Below, in pieces: positions 12,083 to 23,112 of a stretch of 64,000 nucleotides of DNA. A program made the position numbers and the translations under genes. Positions within the stretch are counted from its first letter, which is position 1; each line of letters opens with the position of its first letter. This stretch comes from Lepidodermella squamata. Taxonomy: Eukaryota; Gastrotricha. Location: the NCBI GenBank assembly GCA_047495785.1, contig JBLDXI010000015.1, positions 310,001 to 374,000 of the forward strand. Reading direction: 5' to 3'. The notes beneath the pieces are model-generated. The model searched no databases. It was not told the origin of the DNA and worked only from the letters and a program-made list of their open reading frames with translations.

Positions 12083-15000
12083 TCACTTTTTCGGAGGTCT
12101 TCCGCGCCGTGTGCCAGTAGAACCACTGGACAATGAAATCAGTGAATTAGCAGAAGCGCTCCTGGAATCGCGACTGGAACTTCTTGAACTAGAAATCCCC
12201 CTCTCAGATTCCTCCGTCGACACAGAACCGGCCAAATTTTTCCGCGGTCTACCTCGCTTTGCGGCAGTTTTGACTTTCGGAATCGATTTTTCGTCACTCA
12301 ACTCAGCATCTTCACTCTCATCAGCAGACTTTGCTGACCGAGTTCTGCGACGTGGATAATTCATTGCTTCGCTAATCAGTCCTTCGTCAGAGGTATTTCG
12401 GCAGTTCGGTTTCGCGATTTTCTTCGTTCGCGACGATGTTTGACTAGAAACTGAGTCCTTCTCAGCCTCGGACTCGGCGTCAGTTTCATCGAAGTGATAA
12501 CGCGTTGTCATAAATGAAAGCTCACGAGTTGCCATCGTTTCTTCGATGAAATGGCCCATCTCGGCGTGAGTATCAGGTGCCATAGCAAGTTCGTAAAACT
12601 TACGACCAACGCCAGCGCTAATAAGAAAAATACTTTATAAGCAAGATAACACAAGCGGAAAGATTCACCTGTGGACCATGACTTTGTTAAACCACTTTAA
12701 CTGCATCTCATCTTTGCAGGTGTGGGCAAATATAGTCTGGCAGTGTTGGCGAAATTCGGTGAAGCCGAAGTGCTTGTCCCTGTATGTCTTCTGAAACACG
12801 TCATTGCATATGATTCCAAGTTCTTCGGACGTCAAAGCCGATCCATTAGGTTTTAGAAAAAGGCGTTCCTTGTCGCTCAAGCGCTGAGGTCGGTAGCCTT
12901 CAAGATAAGTCCTCAAATGCGAGTGCAATTTGTCAGATATATTGACAAATCCGTCGTTGTATGTCGCCGCTTTTTGATCAGCAACATGAACCAAAAAAGT
13001 CTCGTTATCAACCTTTCGCGCCTTCAGAAATTCACCAACTTGCATCAGCGTCAGAGCACCAGGTCTAATCATGCACCTAAGTGCTAGACCGAAGGCAACG
13101 TAGGCCACAAAAGTCTTGAAGTCTTCGAAGTTTAATGCCCTCTTGGACATAAGTTTTCCGGCTTTATCGCACAGCGAGTCAAAAACAGTTGATACCTCTG
13201 AGTAAAGAGGAAACTTGCCACTATGCATTAATTCGCTCAGCTTCACTCTACGGTGTGCGTCGTCTAGCTTGCAGCCCCGCGAGAAGGCAGTATAAGCATT
13301 CTTCAAATAAGCAATGAGCTTCAGGCGTTTACGATCTTCATACGGCAGATTATCGCCCAGTTCAATAAACTGCAGGAATTCGATGAAGGCGCCACACATG
13401 CCTTTCTTTGTGCTGTAAGTGACCTTTTTATCAAAAGCTTTCTCTAGAGCCCTCCAACCTTGCTCGGAGTAAATCGACTCGAGATAGTCAAAGCCACATG
13501 CTTTGATGATGTTTCGAACGTATGAAACAATTTTCTGCACAGTTGAACTGGCACTGTTCGCACGGCTGGACAGCTGGTTGTTATGCGAGTCATCAAACCT
13601 ATCGCATATAAGGTCAACTTCGCTCTTAACACTCTTCTCCGTCAGAGGATGAACGCGAGATACCGACGCGATATTTTGCCCGTGATTGTTGTTGACTGTG
13701 ACGGACACAGCTGGCGTTGGAATTGCAGGCGTAGACTTCCCAGCTGACCCCGGCTGATTTGCTCCGTAATGCTTAAGGCGGGCTTTTCTTGTTGCCTCAG
13801 ATAATGCCACCTTAATCTCAGCATCGGTTCGATCAACGTGAGCGAAGCAGGCCCGAGGAGATGACAAATGTTTGCGCAAAACAGTAGTATTGCTCAACTG
13901 TTTGTGGCAATCCGGGCAGTTCCGACGAAGACCGACGTGACGTTTCCTAGTGCCGTTAGTTTTCTCGCGCAAGAATCGCCCAAATTGTCTCTTTTGCAGA
14001 CTGCAGTGATGACCAGTTTTGTTAGACTCAGCCCTGGATTGAAGCGGTGGAATGGCATTTAAACTCGCTTGATGGGGAATAACAGGGTTAGTAACAAGCT
14101 GCCCTTCCCGACGATTCGAAATATTGATAACAAGAACCGTTGAGGGGTGGATGAGCTTTGCAGCTATTTCTAGATCTGCATCTGACTCCAAGGAGATTAA
14201 ATCACCATCAGAATCTGTTTAACGAATTAGTTTTCCTAGAACTAGCTCATTGCGAAAGTTGAATACTCACCCCAAGTAAGCTTAAAAGAATCAATATCGA
14301 AAGTAGTTCTCACGGCGTTCTTTAGATGCTCGAATGATGCGCTTTCAAGGGAGGTTATTCGTGTATTTCCGTTGTGTTTCAACTTTGTGTATAAAAACAT
14401 TCTATAATGTAGTAGATCAAAGATATTTATCAAAGAAAATCACATTTATATTCGCTTTTGCCAAGCCTTCGCGCCTCAAACTCTCGCGGCGCCTCTTGCT
14501 TAGATGGTTTTCATTTTGGCCAAGCAACTTTGCAGAGTTAGATCTCCAAAATAGTCTTCGTACTTATACCGCAACTTCGCACATGCGTTGATGAAATTCC
14601 CTTCAGTTAGATGCAATTTTTGTCTGACCAGCAAGTTAGCAATTCGTTGAAGACGACGAAGTTGCCCACTCGTAAACTTACCAGGGTGTTCCACCTTATC
14701 TCCTAGAAGTAGCACGGGCTTCGACCGGGTGCGACGTGTCAGGTAGCTAAAGCAATTGAAGTCATTTAGGTAACCTGCGAAACTGATGAATCTTACCTGC
14801 ACGGTGTCAGAGCAGTTTGATCTTGCTGCCTAGAAGTTGAAGGAGTTTCAAACGATACTCTTCTTTTCGACGAACTTCGGGGCGTCTTCCGCCTTTCTTC
14901 ACGGTCTGGAGACAACGAAGGCGATGCCGTAGAAGAAACATCCGATTGCGCAGAAGAAGTATCCATGGAGGAATACGATGATGTTGAGAGAGACCGAGAT

Positions 15001-15785
15001 CGTGATCTAGATCTCACTCGCGACCGCTTTGAAATGATAGGCGACGGTGAACGCGCAGCCGATTTGGATCGTTGTTTTCTCTTTCGTTCATTTGAAACAT
15101 GTTCGTGACTTCTGGCACGGTGTCGGGGAGCAGCCGGAGTAGTATGTTTTCGTGAACAGTAGCCACCATCAGCACCAGGTGGCGGATGAATTGGCTGCTG
15201 AGCTAGTTGAACCAAATGCTGTGGTGCAAGTTGCTGCGCTGGCTGTTGAACAAACTGCAGTACTGGTTGCTGCTGGGCCGGTTGCTGAAGTTGCTGCAGG
15301 GATGCAAGTTGCTGAGCAGGCTGTTGAACAAACTGCAGTACTGGTTGCTGCTGGGCCGGTTGAATTTGTTGCGGAGCTGTTTGCTGCTGAGCAGGTTGCT
15401 GAACTGGTGGAACAGGAGGTGGATCGACAGGGATAGCACCACCTAAAGCTGCGACCATGGTGGCTAAATTAGCATTTTCAGTCGCCGGGGTTGATTGAGC
15501 ACCTGCGATTGGAAGCCCGCGAGGAGCAGGACTATCCTCGACTACAATGATAATTTCCACATCTCTAACTTCACAGATGTAGCGAATCATGAGCTCTATG
15601 TCGCCGTCCGACATTAGCTCTACTCGATGATGATTGAACTGCGCATAAAACTTCAAGGGAGTGCCCTGATCTAGAGAGTGGAGGATCCGAAGAGATTCCT
15701 CAAAATTTACGAAATCAGTTTCCGTAATTGGGAAGAAACGCAGTTTCTGCTTGTAAGCAGAAAAACCCAGATAGTTGAACTCCAT
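12083..15785 (-). CDS. Composite tyrosine-recombinase gene (PB1, C2H2-like finger, YR, AT-hooks)
   Basis: Minus-strand exons: 15785-14797, 14746 to about 14570, about 14402-14271, 14214-12669, 12617-12083. Exon 1 has an N-terminal PB1-like fold (basic YKQKLRFF, acidic ELMSDGDIELMI), then a QPAQQ-rich tract and an RS-rich tract. Exon 4 has a CPDCHKQLSN...LRKH finger and the recombinase core. Likely catalytic residues are R in MIRPGALTL, R in FTEFRQHC, H in VMVHRS across the last splice, and Y in GRKFYELAM at the start of exon 5. The C-terminus has two AT-hooks (KRGRPRK and RRGRPPKK) and acidic/Ser tracts. All exons remain open, so it may be intact or recently active. The exon 2/3 junction is uncertain, since only a weak GTACGAAG donor fits. 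It may be domesticated. Confidence 0.7.
15247..15361 (-). repeat. Internal tandem repeat in the Q-rich tract
   Basis: A stretch of about 39 bp containing GAACAAACTGCAGTACTGGT occurs twice (from 15247 and from 15322). It encodes two copies of QPVLQFVQQPAQQL in the recombinase protein. Confidence 0.85.
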
Positions 15786-16229
15786 AATCGCAAAATCGCC
15801 TAAAATGGATACAGGTTAAGCAAATGATTATGAAAGAATGGTTTCATTGTGATAAGATACTGGTTTCACCATTTACACCTCACACCTGACGAAAAGCTAT
15901 TGACTTCCGGTAGGAACATGTAACAGTTGTGCTAGTTGAACTCCGAAGGTTGAAGCCGGCGCGCGGAATTTAGTCACGCGGGCGGATGAAGGCCACAATT
16001 AATTTTTTTACTTTTTATTACTATTATCATTTCCAATTTATTATAATATGTTTTTATCAATACCAGAGCCGATTGCCCCGCTTTTAACGCGCATGAATTT
16101 AATATTGGGGTATGCTTGCGCGCTGTTAGGACTCACCGTAGCACCGTAGCACGAGCTTGCGCACCGTACTGCTACCTAATAGCACTCACCGTAGCGCTGC
16201 CGTAGCAAAACCGTAGAACTGTTATCTGG

Positions 16230-16985
16230 GTGCTATCTTATTCGTATAATGACATGCCGACACGCGAGATAGTGAACATTAGTCCATTTTCTGGCCGAAC
16301 GCTGAACAAATCTTTCTTCAGATTGTTTGATTCTTTTATTTCAAATTAAAAAAACGCGGAAATTATGATGAAACGAAACGACGAATTCATGGAATGCACG
16401 ATTTTTATTAGCCCATATTGGACCCTTTAATCCTGAAAGCCGGTATCAGGCATTCAATCACTATTGTGACTAGAATCATGGCGAAAGATGCGCGTGTTAG
16501 GACACGAAATCTTCGGCCGAATTATTCTCACGCAGTGCTTCTTGCTACCTTTATGGTGCGCTATTTTCCACTTCGACGCGCAGAGATATATTTCATATTA
16601 TTCAAATCAGAAAAATTGATGGTGTTTTGTACGGTTCGCTGTTAGTTGTTTCAATGTTTTATTGCTAGATAAAAGTCGTTTAAACAGCCACGAAATATTT
16701 ATTACGGACAATGAATGAATTCTCTGTATTTAGTACAAATAGATTGATTCCATTTCACTTTGTTAATTGTTAATTGTAATGATTACCATTGTTTCTTACC
16801 GTGAGATAAAAAATCGCATTGATATCTGTTCACGATCATCATGGTGATTTTCAATTTTGAAACGTTAAACACCGGCGTTTTACCATTAGTTGTTTAGCCC
16901 TAAACATCGGTGTTCAGCTATTAGATTCAGAAATTTACCATGGCGATCCCGAACGGACTTATATCGAATTGATTCCATTTTCTTG
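16230..16985. other. Spacer between the recombinase element and NRL4
   Basis: An open frame at 16418-16645 has no domain or splice support. The block around 16262-16294 (ACGCGAGAT ... TTTTCTGGC) resembles the DNA upstream of the secreted-protein gene at 49.55 kb. Nothing else is recognised. Confidence 0.3.
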
Positions 16986-16988
16986 ACG

Positions 16989-18806
16989 TTATTCACCTTC
17001 GAGCGTGAGCCTGATGCCTAGAGCTAAGTCTGCAGAGCCGGACGTCGATGTGAGTCGCTTCAAAATCGCAGCGCCGCTATTCGCCAGAGCTCGCGATGCC
17101 ACGTCGACGAGTTGTTCAACAGTGGAAACATCCCGCATGACCTTTTCCACTCCAGCGCCGTGCAGCTTGTAGCAAATCATGGCGAATGCAATGTCGACAC
17201 GCCTACGCGCTGTTTGTATACCATCCGAATCCCCACAATTGCCTGTATAGGTTCGAATAACGGTAAAAAGTCATAAACAAACTTATGCGACAACTATTAC
17301 TGCGGAGGAACAGTCGGCACGTGAGAAGAGCAAGTTCGATGAAGCTTGGATTCCATGCGCTCATGGCGTCTGATAATTTGTTTTCCGCAGCCGTGGCCGG
17401 CTGAAAAAGGGAGAGGGCCCAGTCATTAGGTGGAAGAGTTTAACGTAGTCGTTCCTACGGGCTACTAAAATTTAAACCACGACTTGACCTCTCAACCTTG
17501 GGCTACTATGTATTAGCATGAGACTTACAGTAGGTCTCATGACTATTAGTGGATGGGCTACTATCGGAAAAATTACGGTAACAATATTTTGAAATCATTG
17601 TAATGAGAAAAGTAAAATCTCGACTGAAGGAAAAAATTGCGCCGTATTTTAGCTTTGATAAAGTTGATGTATAATAATTGTTATCGTTACCAAAACCTCT
17701 GGGAAGTTGTGTACGAAACTGGGTAGAAGACTGGAATTAGCTGTGAGGCAGCCACTGACGCTCGGCAGAGAGGAGTAAGCCAGAACAACACTCTTCCAAC
17801 GAACTTCCAGGCGCTTCACGTCAGATTCGTTCATTTTGAAACACTCTGGTAAATTCATGTTTAAAAATTATTCTTCACTGGTTTTAAAACATACCCTGAA
17901 TTTTGTCGCAAAACATTCGGCTGAGTCGTAGATAATCAACAATATGATCGCAAAAGAGCTTTTTAATGACCTCAGAGTTGCAATAGTTGTCATCTACATA
18001 GGTTTTCCTCATCGGCATCTAAAACATAAAACTGGCAATTCAAAACGCATAACTAGATTGTTCAAACTACGTGATCGAGACCGTGGAGCAGCAGTTGAAC
18101 ATCGACAGCTTTTTCCAGCGTATCTTCTACAATCGTACCAGCCAAAGACGTTGGGCCCGAGTGAATGGCTACGCCTTTTCTCGTATGCTGCATCATGAAT
18201 TTACCTGGAGCATGAACAATTATGAAGGTGGTTAGTGGCTAGAAGTCAAATGTTTTTTATTTCCACTTTGACCTTGCGAACCGGGGCTGCGATACCTACT
18301 CTAACGCGTCGCTTCATCCGATGTACCCAGACTTTCAAACAAGGAAGGGGTAAGGGTAAGTATTTCGACAAATACTTATACATATAAAGATAGATGCACG
18401 ATAGCATTTGAAAAATTCAAAAAAGCCACCGTAGACTGGACTTGAACGGGACCATCGCTACTAGTTTGAACAGCTACAGTACTAGTTTTGAGATTCTGAT
18501 AGCAATGCATGTTGGGAACTTACTTCTCATGCCGGCTCGGATGCATCGTTCGAATCGGCACTTCTTGCACATGCTACGCCGCATGTCCCTCGTGGTTATA
18601 GGCTCGTCAGCACTTACGTGTTTGTGGTTGCATTCCAGTGTTTGCCACTGTTCGACACAACGCCTGAAGAACTTTTCACACGCGGCACAAGCTCGCGGCT
18701 GGTAGTTGGGGCGTTTCGTCGCTACAAGACCGCAAACTTTGCACAAGCGCCGAGGAGGTTCGATTACCTCAGAGAAAAAAGAAGTATCAGCTTCAAACGT
18801 TGTCAT
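16989..18806 (-). CDS. NRL4: nuclear-receptor-like gene
   Basis: Exons: 18806-18524, 18204-18071, 18018-17895, 17845-17691, 17400-17301, 17242-16989; 349 aa. ATG 18806 (MTTFEADTS) is chosen because NRL2 starts with the same MTxFE; the frame stays open upstream only through a GTG. DBD: CKVCGLVATKRPNYQPRAC, then ACEKFFRRCVEQW, then CNHKH and CKKCRFERCIRAGM. Exon 4 is 155 nt, one codon short of the family norm (LEVRW instead of LLxRNW), which removes the usual Asn before the conserved Trp. Exon 6 has ICYKLHGAGVEKVMRDVS; its ANSGAA replaces the DECGAA block. Confidence 0.85.
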
Positions 18807-18869
18807 TCCCACTTATAATGCTACTGAATTCAGTTAAGCCTAGAAAAGTTAAAAAGCAATAAATAATTG

Positions 18870-19460
18870 ATCTTCGATTTGGGCTCACGTAAGCTTTTAA
18901 CGACGGCTATTAGGTTCCATATAAGGTTGAAGGTTGTATTCAATTACTGGCTCTTAGAAATCCCTAAAAACGTCAACATTTGAGGTAGCCATTATCATTC
19001 CATTGAATTGATGCATTGCCCTGCCGAAAAGATCTAGGGCTTGGACACAGTATCGGACAAGGCGCTTGGCTGCAAAATGCTCTGAAAGAGCACCGCTCGA
19101 ATTATCGGACAGACACACGCTGAATTTATCAAAAGCTGCGGCACATTAGAAGAAGGAAGTCTGATGTTATTCTTGAGGGAAGACATACAAAAGGATAGAG
19201 ACTTAAGGAGACTGGACAGGGGCTGGACAGAGTAAGCCGGAAATAGATGAAGAAACAGAGGAAAGGAAGCGGCAAGCAAGCGTTGAGCAGGCAGTGTTCC
19301 GAGTAGGAGGAAGGGGAGGGCCACATGCCTTTCCAAAGCTTTCGAATTATGCGCGCAAACAATTGTAAGCGATTGAAAAAGTTCAGGTGAAAGAATGCTA
19401 GGAGCAAATCGAGGCGGCGGGACTGAGTCATAATCGCAGGAAAGAAAACAGAACCAAACA
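18870..19460. other. Upstream region of NRL4
   Basis: A low-complexity Ser/Leu/Phe-rich frame of 160 codons on the minus strand (19034-19516) has no domain and overlaps a MITE copy; I do not accept it as a gene. No other feature seen. Confidence 0.3.
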
Positions 19461-19462
19461 GG

Positions 19463-19622
19463 GTGCGAAGTACAGGGGTGCTGGGGTGTCGCGACACCCC
19501 AGCTCCAGGACTCCAACCAGAGGAAGGCTGAAAAAAACCACAGGGGGGACCCTTTGGTTTCTTCGGCGGGGTCCTAGAAAACAGGTAGAAAACACCTCAG
19601 CTCCCGGATCCTACTTCGCACA
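19463..19622. mobile_element. MITE-like element with terminal inverted repeats
   Basis: Left end GTGCGAAGTAC, right end CTACTTCGCAC (near-perfect inverted repeat, with GGATCCTACTTCGCAC at the right). The interior has a GGGGTGTCGCGACACCCC palindrome and a CCTTTGG...CTTCGGCGGGGTCC segment. At about 160 bp and with no ORF, it is a typical non-autonomous DNA element. It is the clearest member of a family seen at 7.5, 20.5, 27.4, 29.5, 38.7, 39.7 and 59.3 kb. Confidence 0.65.
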
Positions 19623-20520
19623 CTGGAACCAAAGGTTACGACGGAATGAATGAGTGTCGGGTAATCACACAAAATATGTGAAGATAAAATCGATGATGGC
19701 GACACGTAAACCAAACACATAAAGCATGAATGCTGAATTTAGAAATAAAAAATCCGCAGAGATGCAGAGGGAGAATTCAGAAATGATCGGCGGTGGATTT
19801 ACAAACAGTCAGTTCGAGACAAAAAGCCCCAGGGAGATCTTTGGGTCCAATAAATTATGGGCTCAGAGAGCGAAGTAGGACAGCCGAATTGGTTGGGATA
19901 AGGGCAGATCGATTTATGGGTCCTCCTTTGGTCTTTGACTGAATTTACCGTATATGCCGAATTAATATCCTGAGTATCTTATTGTTTCAAAGCAACCAAA
20001 AAATGGGGGCTTATTCAGGCTGGGGTCCAAAAATGAGCTGGGGCGCTATTTATTGCAGTGTAAGTTTGAAGGTTCTTAGCACAAATAGAATCAAAAGAAA
20101 TTGAAAGTTCATGAAATCAAAACCCAAATTTCATCGAACCTTTCATCGAAATTTCGTTTTTTTTCATCTTCTTCCGCGTTTTCTTCGATGATCAGGAAGA
20201 TTTTCTTAATTTTCCCCGCCTTCAGAGCAAAGTTTTCAAGTTTTAGATGAATTATTTCTCGCAATTCATAGTCGCAAACGATCTTTTGGCCAGTTACGGG
20301 GTTCGTAATTGAAAATTAATGCAAAATATTATTGCGCGGCGTTTCAATTTGTGTCGCGGGCTGCAATTGTAGGCGTGGGTTCTTATTGTTTCAAACGACC
20401 TGAAAACTGGGGGCTTAAACAGGCTGGGGAAGTAAATTGAGCATGGGATAATAATTCGGCATATACGTTACCTTGCGGACCGATTGAACTGGTAGCTGGT
20501 AGAGATGATTCCTACCATCC

Positions 20521-20603
20521 CTAGTGGTACTTCGCTCTAAGTCGGGGCTGAAAATACCCGAAATGACCCTCCAGCTCGAGGATCGAGGATCCTACTTCTT
20601 ACA
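20521..20603. mobile_element. Partial MITE copy (GTGCGAA family)
   Basis: Contains GGTACTTCGCTC, GGGGCTGAAAATACCC and the right-end type GGATCCTACTTCTTACAC. Truncated relative to the 19.46-kb copy. Confidence 0.5.
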
Positions 20604-21144
20604 CTGGCCAGTTTCTTTTGCGATCGTTGCTGTAATTATGAAGCTCATTGACAAATACTCTCGATCATCTACCTATGCTAATGGATTTCTCCGGGATCTG
20701 TTTATGATTTTTTTTAGGAAAATGTCGTTCTCGATAAAATGAGCATGAAAAATGATGATGTAGTAAGCTTGTGATGCAAAGCTGTTTAAACCTACACATG
20801 ACGCCGCGACTAATTCCAGTCATCATATTGCATAGACTTCCGTGCGCTAGACACAGCTATACGTAGCACGTCGTTTTTAGTCCTATGAGAAAGTTGAAAA
20901 TAGTAACTTGAATATCACATGCAGACGGAGAAAGCTGTCGCTTATACCTATACCTATAGTGTTGTTTTGTGATGTTTGTAATGTTTGTAATATTACTACA
21001 ATCCCGTGTTCCTTTTCATTAATCACCAGACAACTGAAAAGAGATTGTCATCCTACTCGCAGGCATGGGCATAGTTATTTACCTTCTTTCTTGAAGCGAG
21101 ATTCAACGGTTGACTATAGTAATGGGACGATCAGCTCAGTGCTT
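20604..21144. other. Spacer without recognised features
   Basis: Only short open frames, none supported by domain or splice context. Confidence 0.3.
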
Positions 21145-21548
21145 TGGATTTGATTTGATTTAGACCCTACTTTCACTGATTTAGATTTAAAATGATTGAT
21201 TTACGCGGGAAAGCATTTTGATTTGATTGATTTTGATTTAGCCGTGGTGATGCAATCGAAAAACTTAATACCACGAAACCAAGATCTCTCCTCCTTTTTG
21301 ATGAAATTTTGCTTTGGAAAGGGACAGTTACTTGTTACTTCAAATTCGCGTTATTTTAATCATTTCTTGAAACTTCCAAGCCCCCAGCTTCTTGAAAATC
21401 CCGATGTTTCGCGATTTATTGTGATTTATGGTTGTCGATGATTTGATTTGATTGATTTAGTCCTGGAAAAAGTGACAATGATTGATTTTGATTGATTGAA
21501 GAAGGTCCGTGATTTAAGCCGTAAATCCAATCAAATCAAATCCAAAGC
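21145..21548. repeat. GATTTGATTT satellite flanking a dispersed repeat
   Basis: Two blocks of GATTTGATTTGATT units flank about 250 bp. Within this, 21305-21460 (GCTTTGGAAA ... GATGTTTCGCGATTTATTG) is matched in inverted orientation at 36440-36580. The whole looks like one repetitive element with simple-repeat margins. Confidence 0.6.
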
Positions 21549-21837
21549 TCTGGATCAGCTATGACCAACTAGGTTTGGAGATCATGAACAGCTTCACAGT
21601 CAAAAGATTTTTCATAGAGTCTCGTTTCTACAATAAGTCTTAAACGAGTGAACGAAACTATTTTTATTTTTCCTTCATACTTTACTTGAACAACGTTTTT
21701 TATCAATAATTTAGAGGCAATGTAAGTAAACAACAATCTAATAGCCAGAGCGAAATAGTATGAAAAGATAAAGGCTCAGGCATAGGGTGAACTGGCGTTT
21801 GTCCTAGGCGTTTGTTACTTCCAAAAAAGTTTCTTTG

Positions 21838-21996
21838 AGTAAATGTTGTTTATGAAACGTAACGCATTTATTCGAATTCCAACGAGTTCCAACCATCTTC
21901 AGGAATTAGTTAGGAAATCCCTGAAGATGGTTATCGAGTGTAACCGAAACGTTGGAATTCGAATAAATGCGTTACGTTTCATAAACAACATTTACT
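21838..21996. repeat. 159-bp near-palindrome (fold-back element)
   Basis: Arms 21838-21884 and 21950-21996 are perfect 47-bp reverse complements. A second inverted pair lies inside (21891-21903 with 21920-21932, AACCATCTTCAGG), offset by 11 nt. The right half contains CTGAAGATGG ... CCGAAACGTTGG, a pattern I associate with LINE 3' ends. A transcript would form a long hairpin. Confidence 0.9.
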
Positions 21997-21999
21997 TCC

Positions 22000-22700
22000 A
22001 AAAAGATGTCCGAAAGTCGCGGACGTTTTTCTTTGTTTATTAAAGCTTCTTCAGGGCAATCAGTTTGATATTAGGCCCATAGATCACTACGTTCTCTATG
22101 ATTAGGCCTGAGTAACAGTTTCATAAACAATGCAAAGTTTGGCAGACCGTCAAAACAGCGTAGTCACGAAACAGCGAACGCGACAAAACATCGAAATTAC
22201 CACTTGCGACGTAACTCATAAAAAAAGCATAGGCTAGAAAACACCGCGCTTTATTGCTCAATAAATTAATTAGTTAATAATCTATACTAATCTATTGTCT
22301 CTGTATATTATCTATTGGAGCTCGGTGGTCGGTGGGTAGCTCGATAGATCCAGTATCAAAATCTTTTACCGTATTTCACCGCAGTCATTAATTGGCCATT
22401 TCGTTCTGTAGAGGTGGATCAGATGAAATAAATCAGAATAAATCCCGAAAAAACTCGTATTTCGACGCCGTCGCTATATGGTGACGCTAAATGATTATTT
22501 TATTTGACTTACAGGGTCAATGAATCGTAATCCAATGGAATTAAAAACAATTTTTCGTCCGTGGAATCTACTCGATTGATCGATCAGCCGTTGAAAAAAT
22601 GAACAAAATTTGAAATCCGATCTGTTGATTAGCCACCGATAATCTATTATCGGTTACAGATACAAAAGATTTGATGTCGCCATCTTGTTCAGCGGCATTT
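22000..22700. other. Spacer without recognised gene
   Basis: AT-rich DNA; no coding exon of the NR family and no repeat that I can delimit. Confidence 0.3.
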
Positions 22701-22714
22701 TTTACCGTAATCCA

Positions 22715-22788
22715 GTGTGCGACTTTCAGGGGGACTTCCAGCTCGGCCGGGCCAGACAACAAAATGAGAATTTATCCCACTGTTTTAT
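22715..22788 (+). repeat. Dispersed repeat, copy 1
   Basis: Starts GTGTGCGACTTTCAGGGGG and runs through AGCTCGGCCGGGCCAGACAA to CCCACTGTTTTAT. A second, inverted copy is at 32321-32410 in intron 1 of NRL7. The two copies differ mainly by an extra CCCCCCCATCCCCC stretch in the second. Confidence 0.8.
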
Positions 22789-23112
22789 ACAATAAGTCCG
22801 ATCGAGATTGTTTCGAAGTGCCGATCGCAGATCTATTTTTTACATTTTTAATTTGAGGCACGTAGGACACTTGAAAGTTGGCGCGAATGTCCCATCCTTG
22901 CATCGCGCCAACTTGCGCTAAGTTTTTTGGGAAACGCTAATGACTAGTTTGATATTCTTTATCGACAATCGACAAGCTTCTCTCATTTTCTTTTTCTGCA
23001 CTATTTTATTTATATATCATCTAATACATCCTTTTTAGGAATATCTTTGCGCATTGCGCAGATATTATTATATACCCGAATGTTTGATTGTTCAATTTTT
23101 CTGGTATAGCTC

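Larger units (their letters stand above)
11767..16226 (-). mobile_element. Crypton-like tyrosine-recombinase element
   Basis: A multi-exon recombinase gene (12083-15785, minus) is bracketed by similar sequences in direct orientation. 11767-11815 contains AATAGCACCTACACCGT ... GACCGTAGCAACACCGTA. 16179-16226 contains AATAGCACTCACCGTAG ... CCGTAGCAAAACCGTAGAA. Extra ACCGTAGCAC-type units occur at 16138-16175. Direct rather than inverted flanks, a tyrosine recombinase, and no reverse transcriptase fit a Crypton-type element. The exact ends are inferred. Confidence 0.6.

Noticed and set aside
19034-19516. 160-codon minus-strand open frame
   Set aside because: Low-complexity Ser/Leu/Phe composition, no domain, no splice sites, and it overlaps the MITE copy at 19463-19622.
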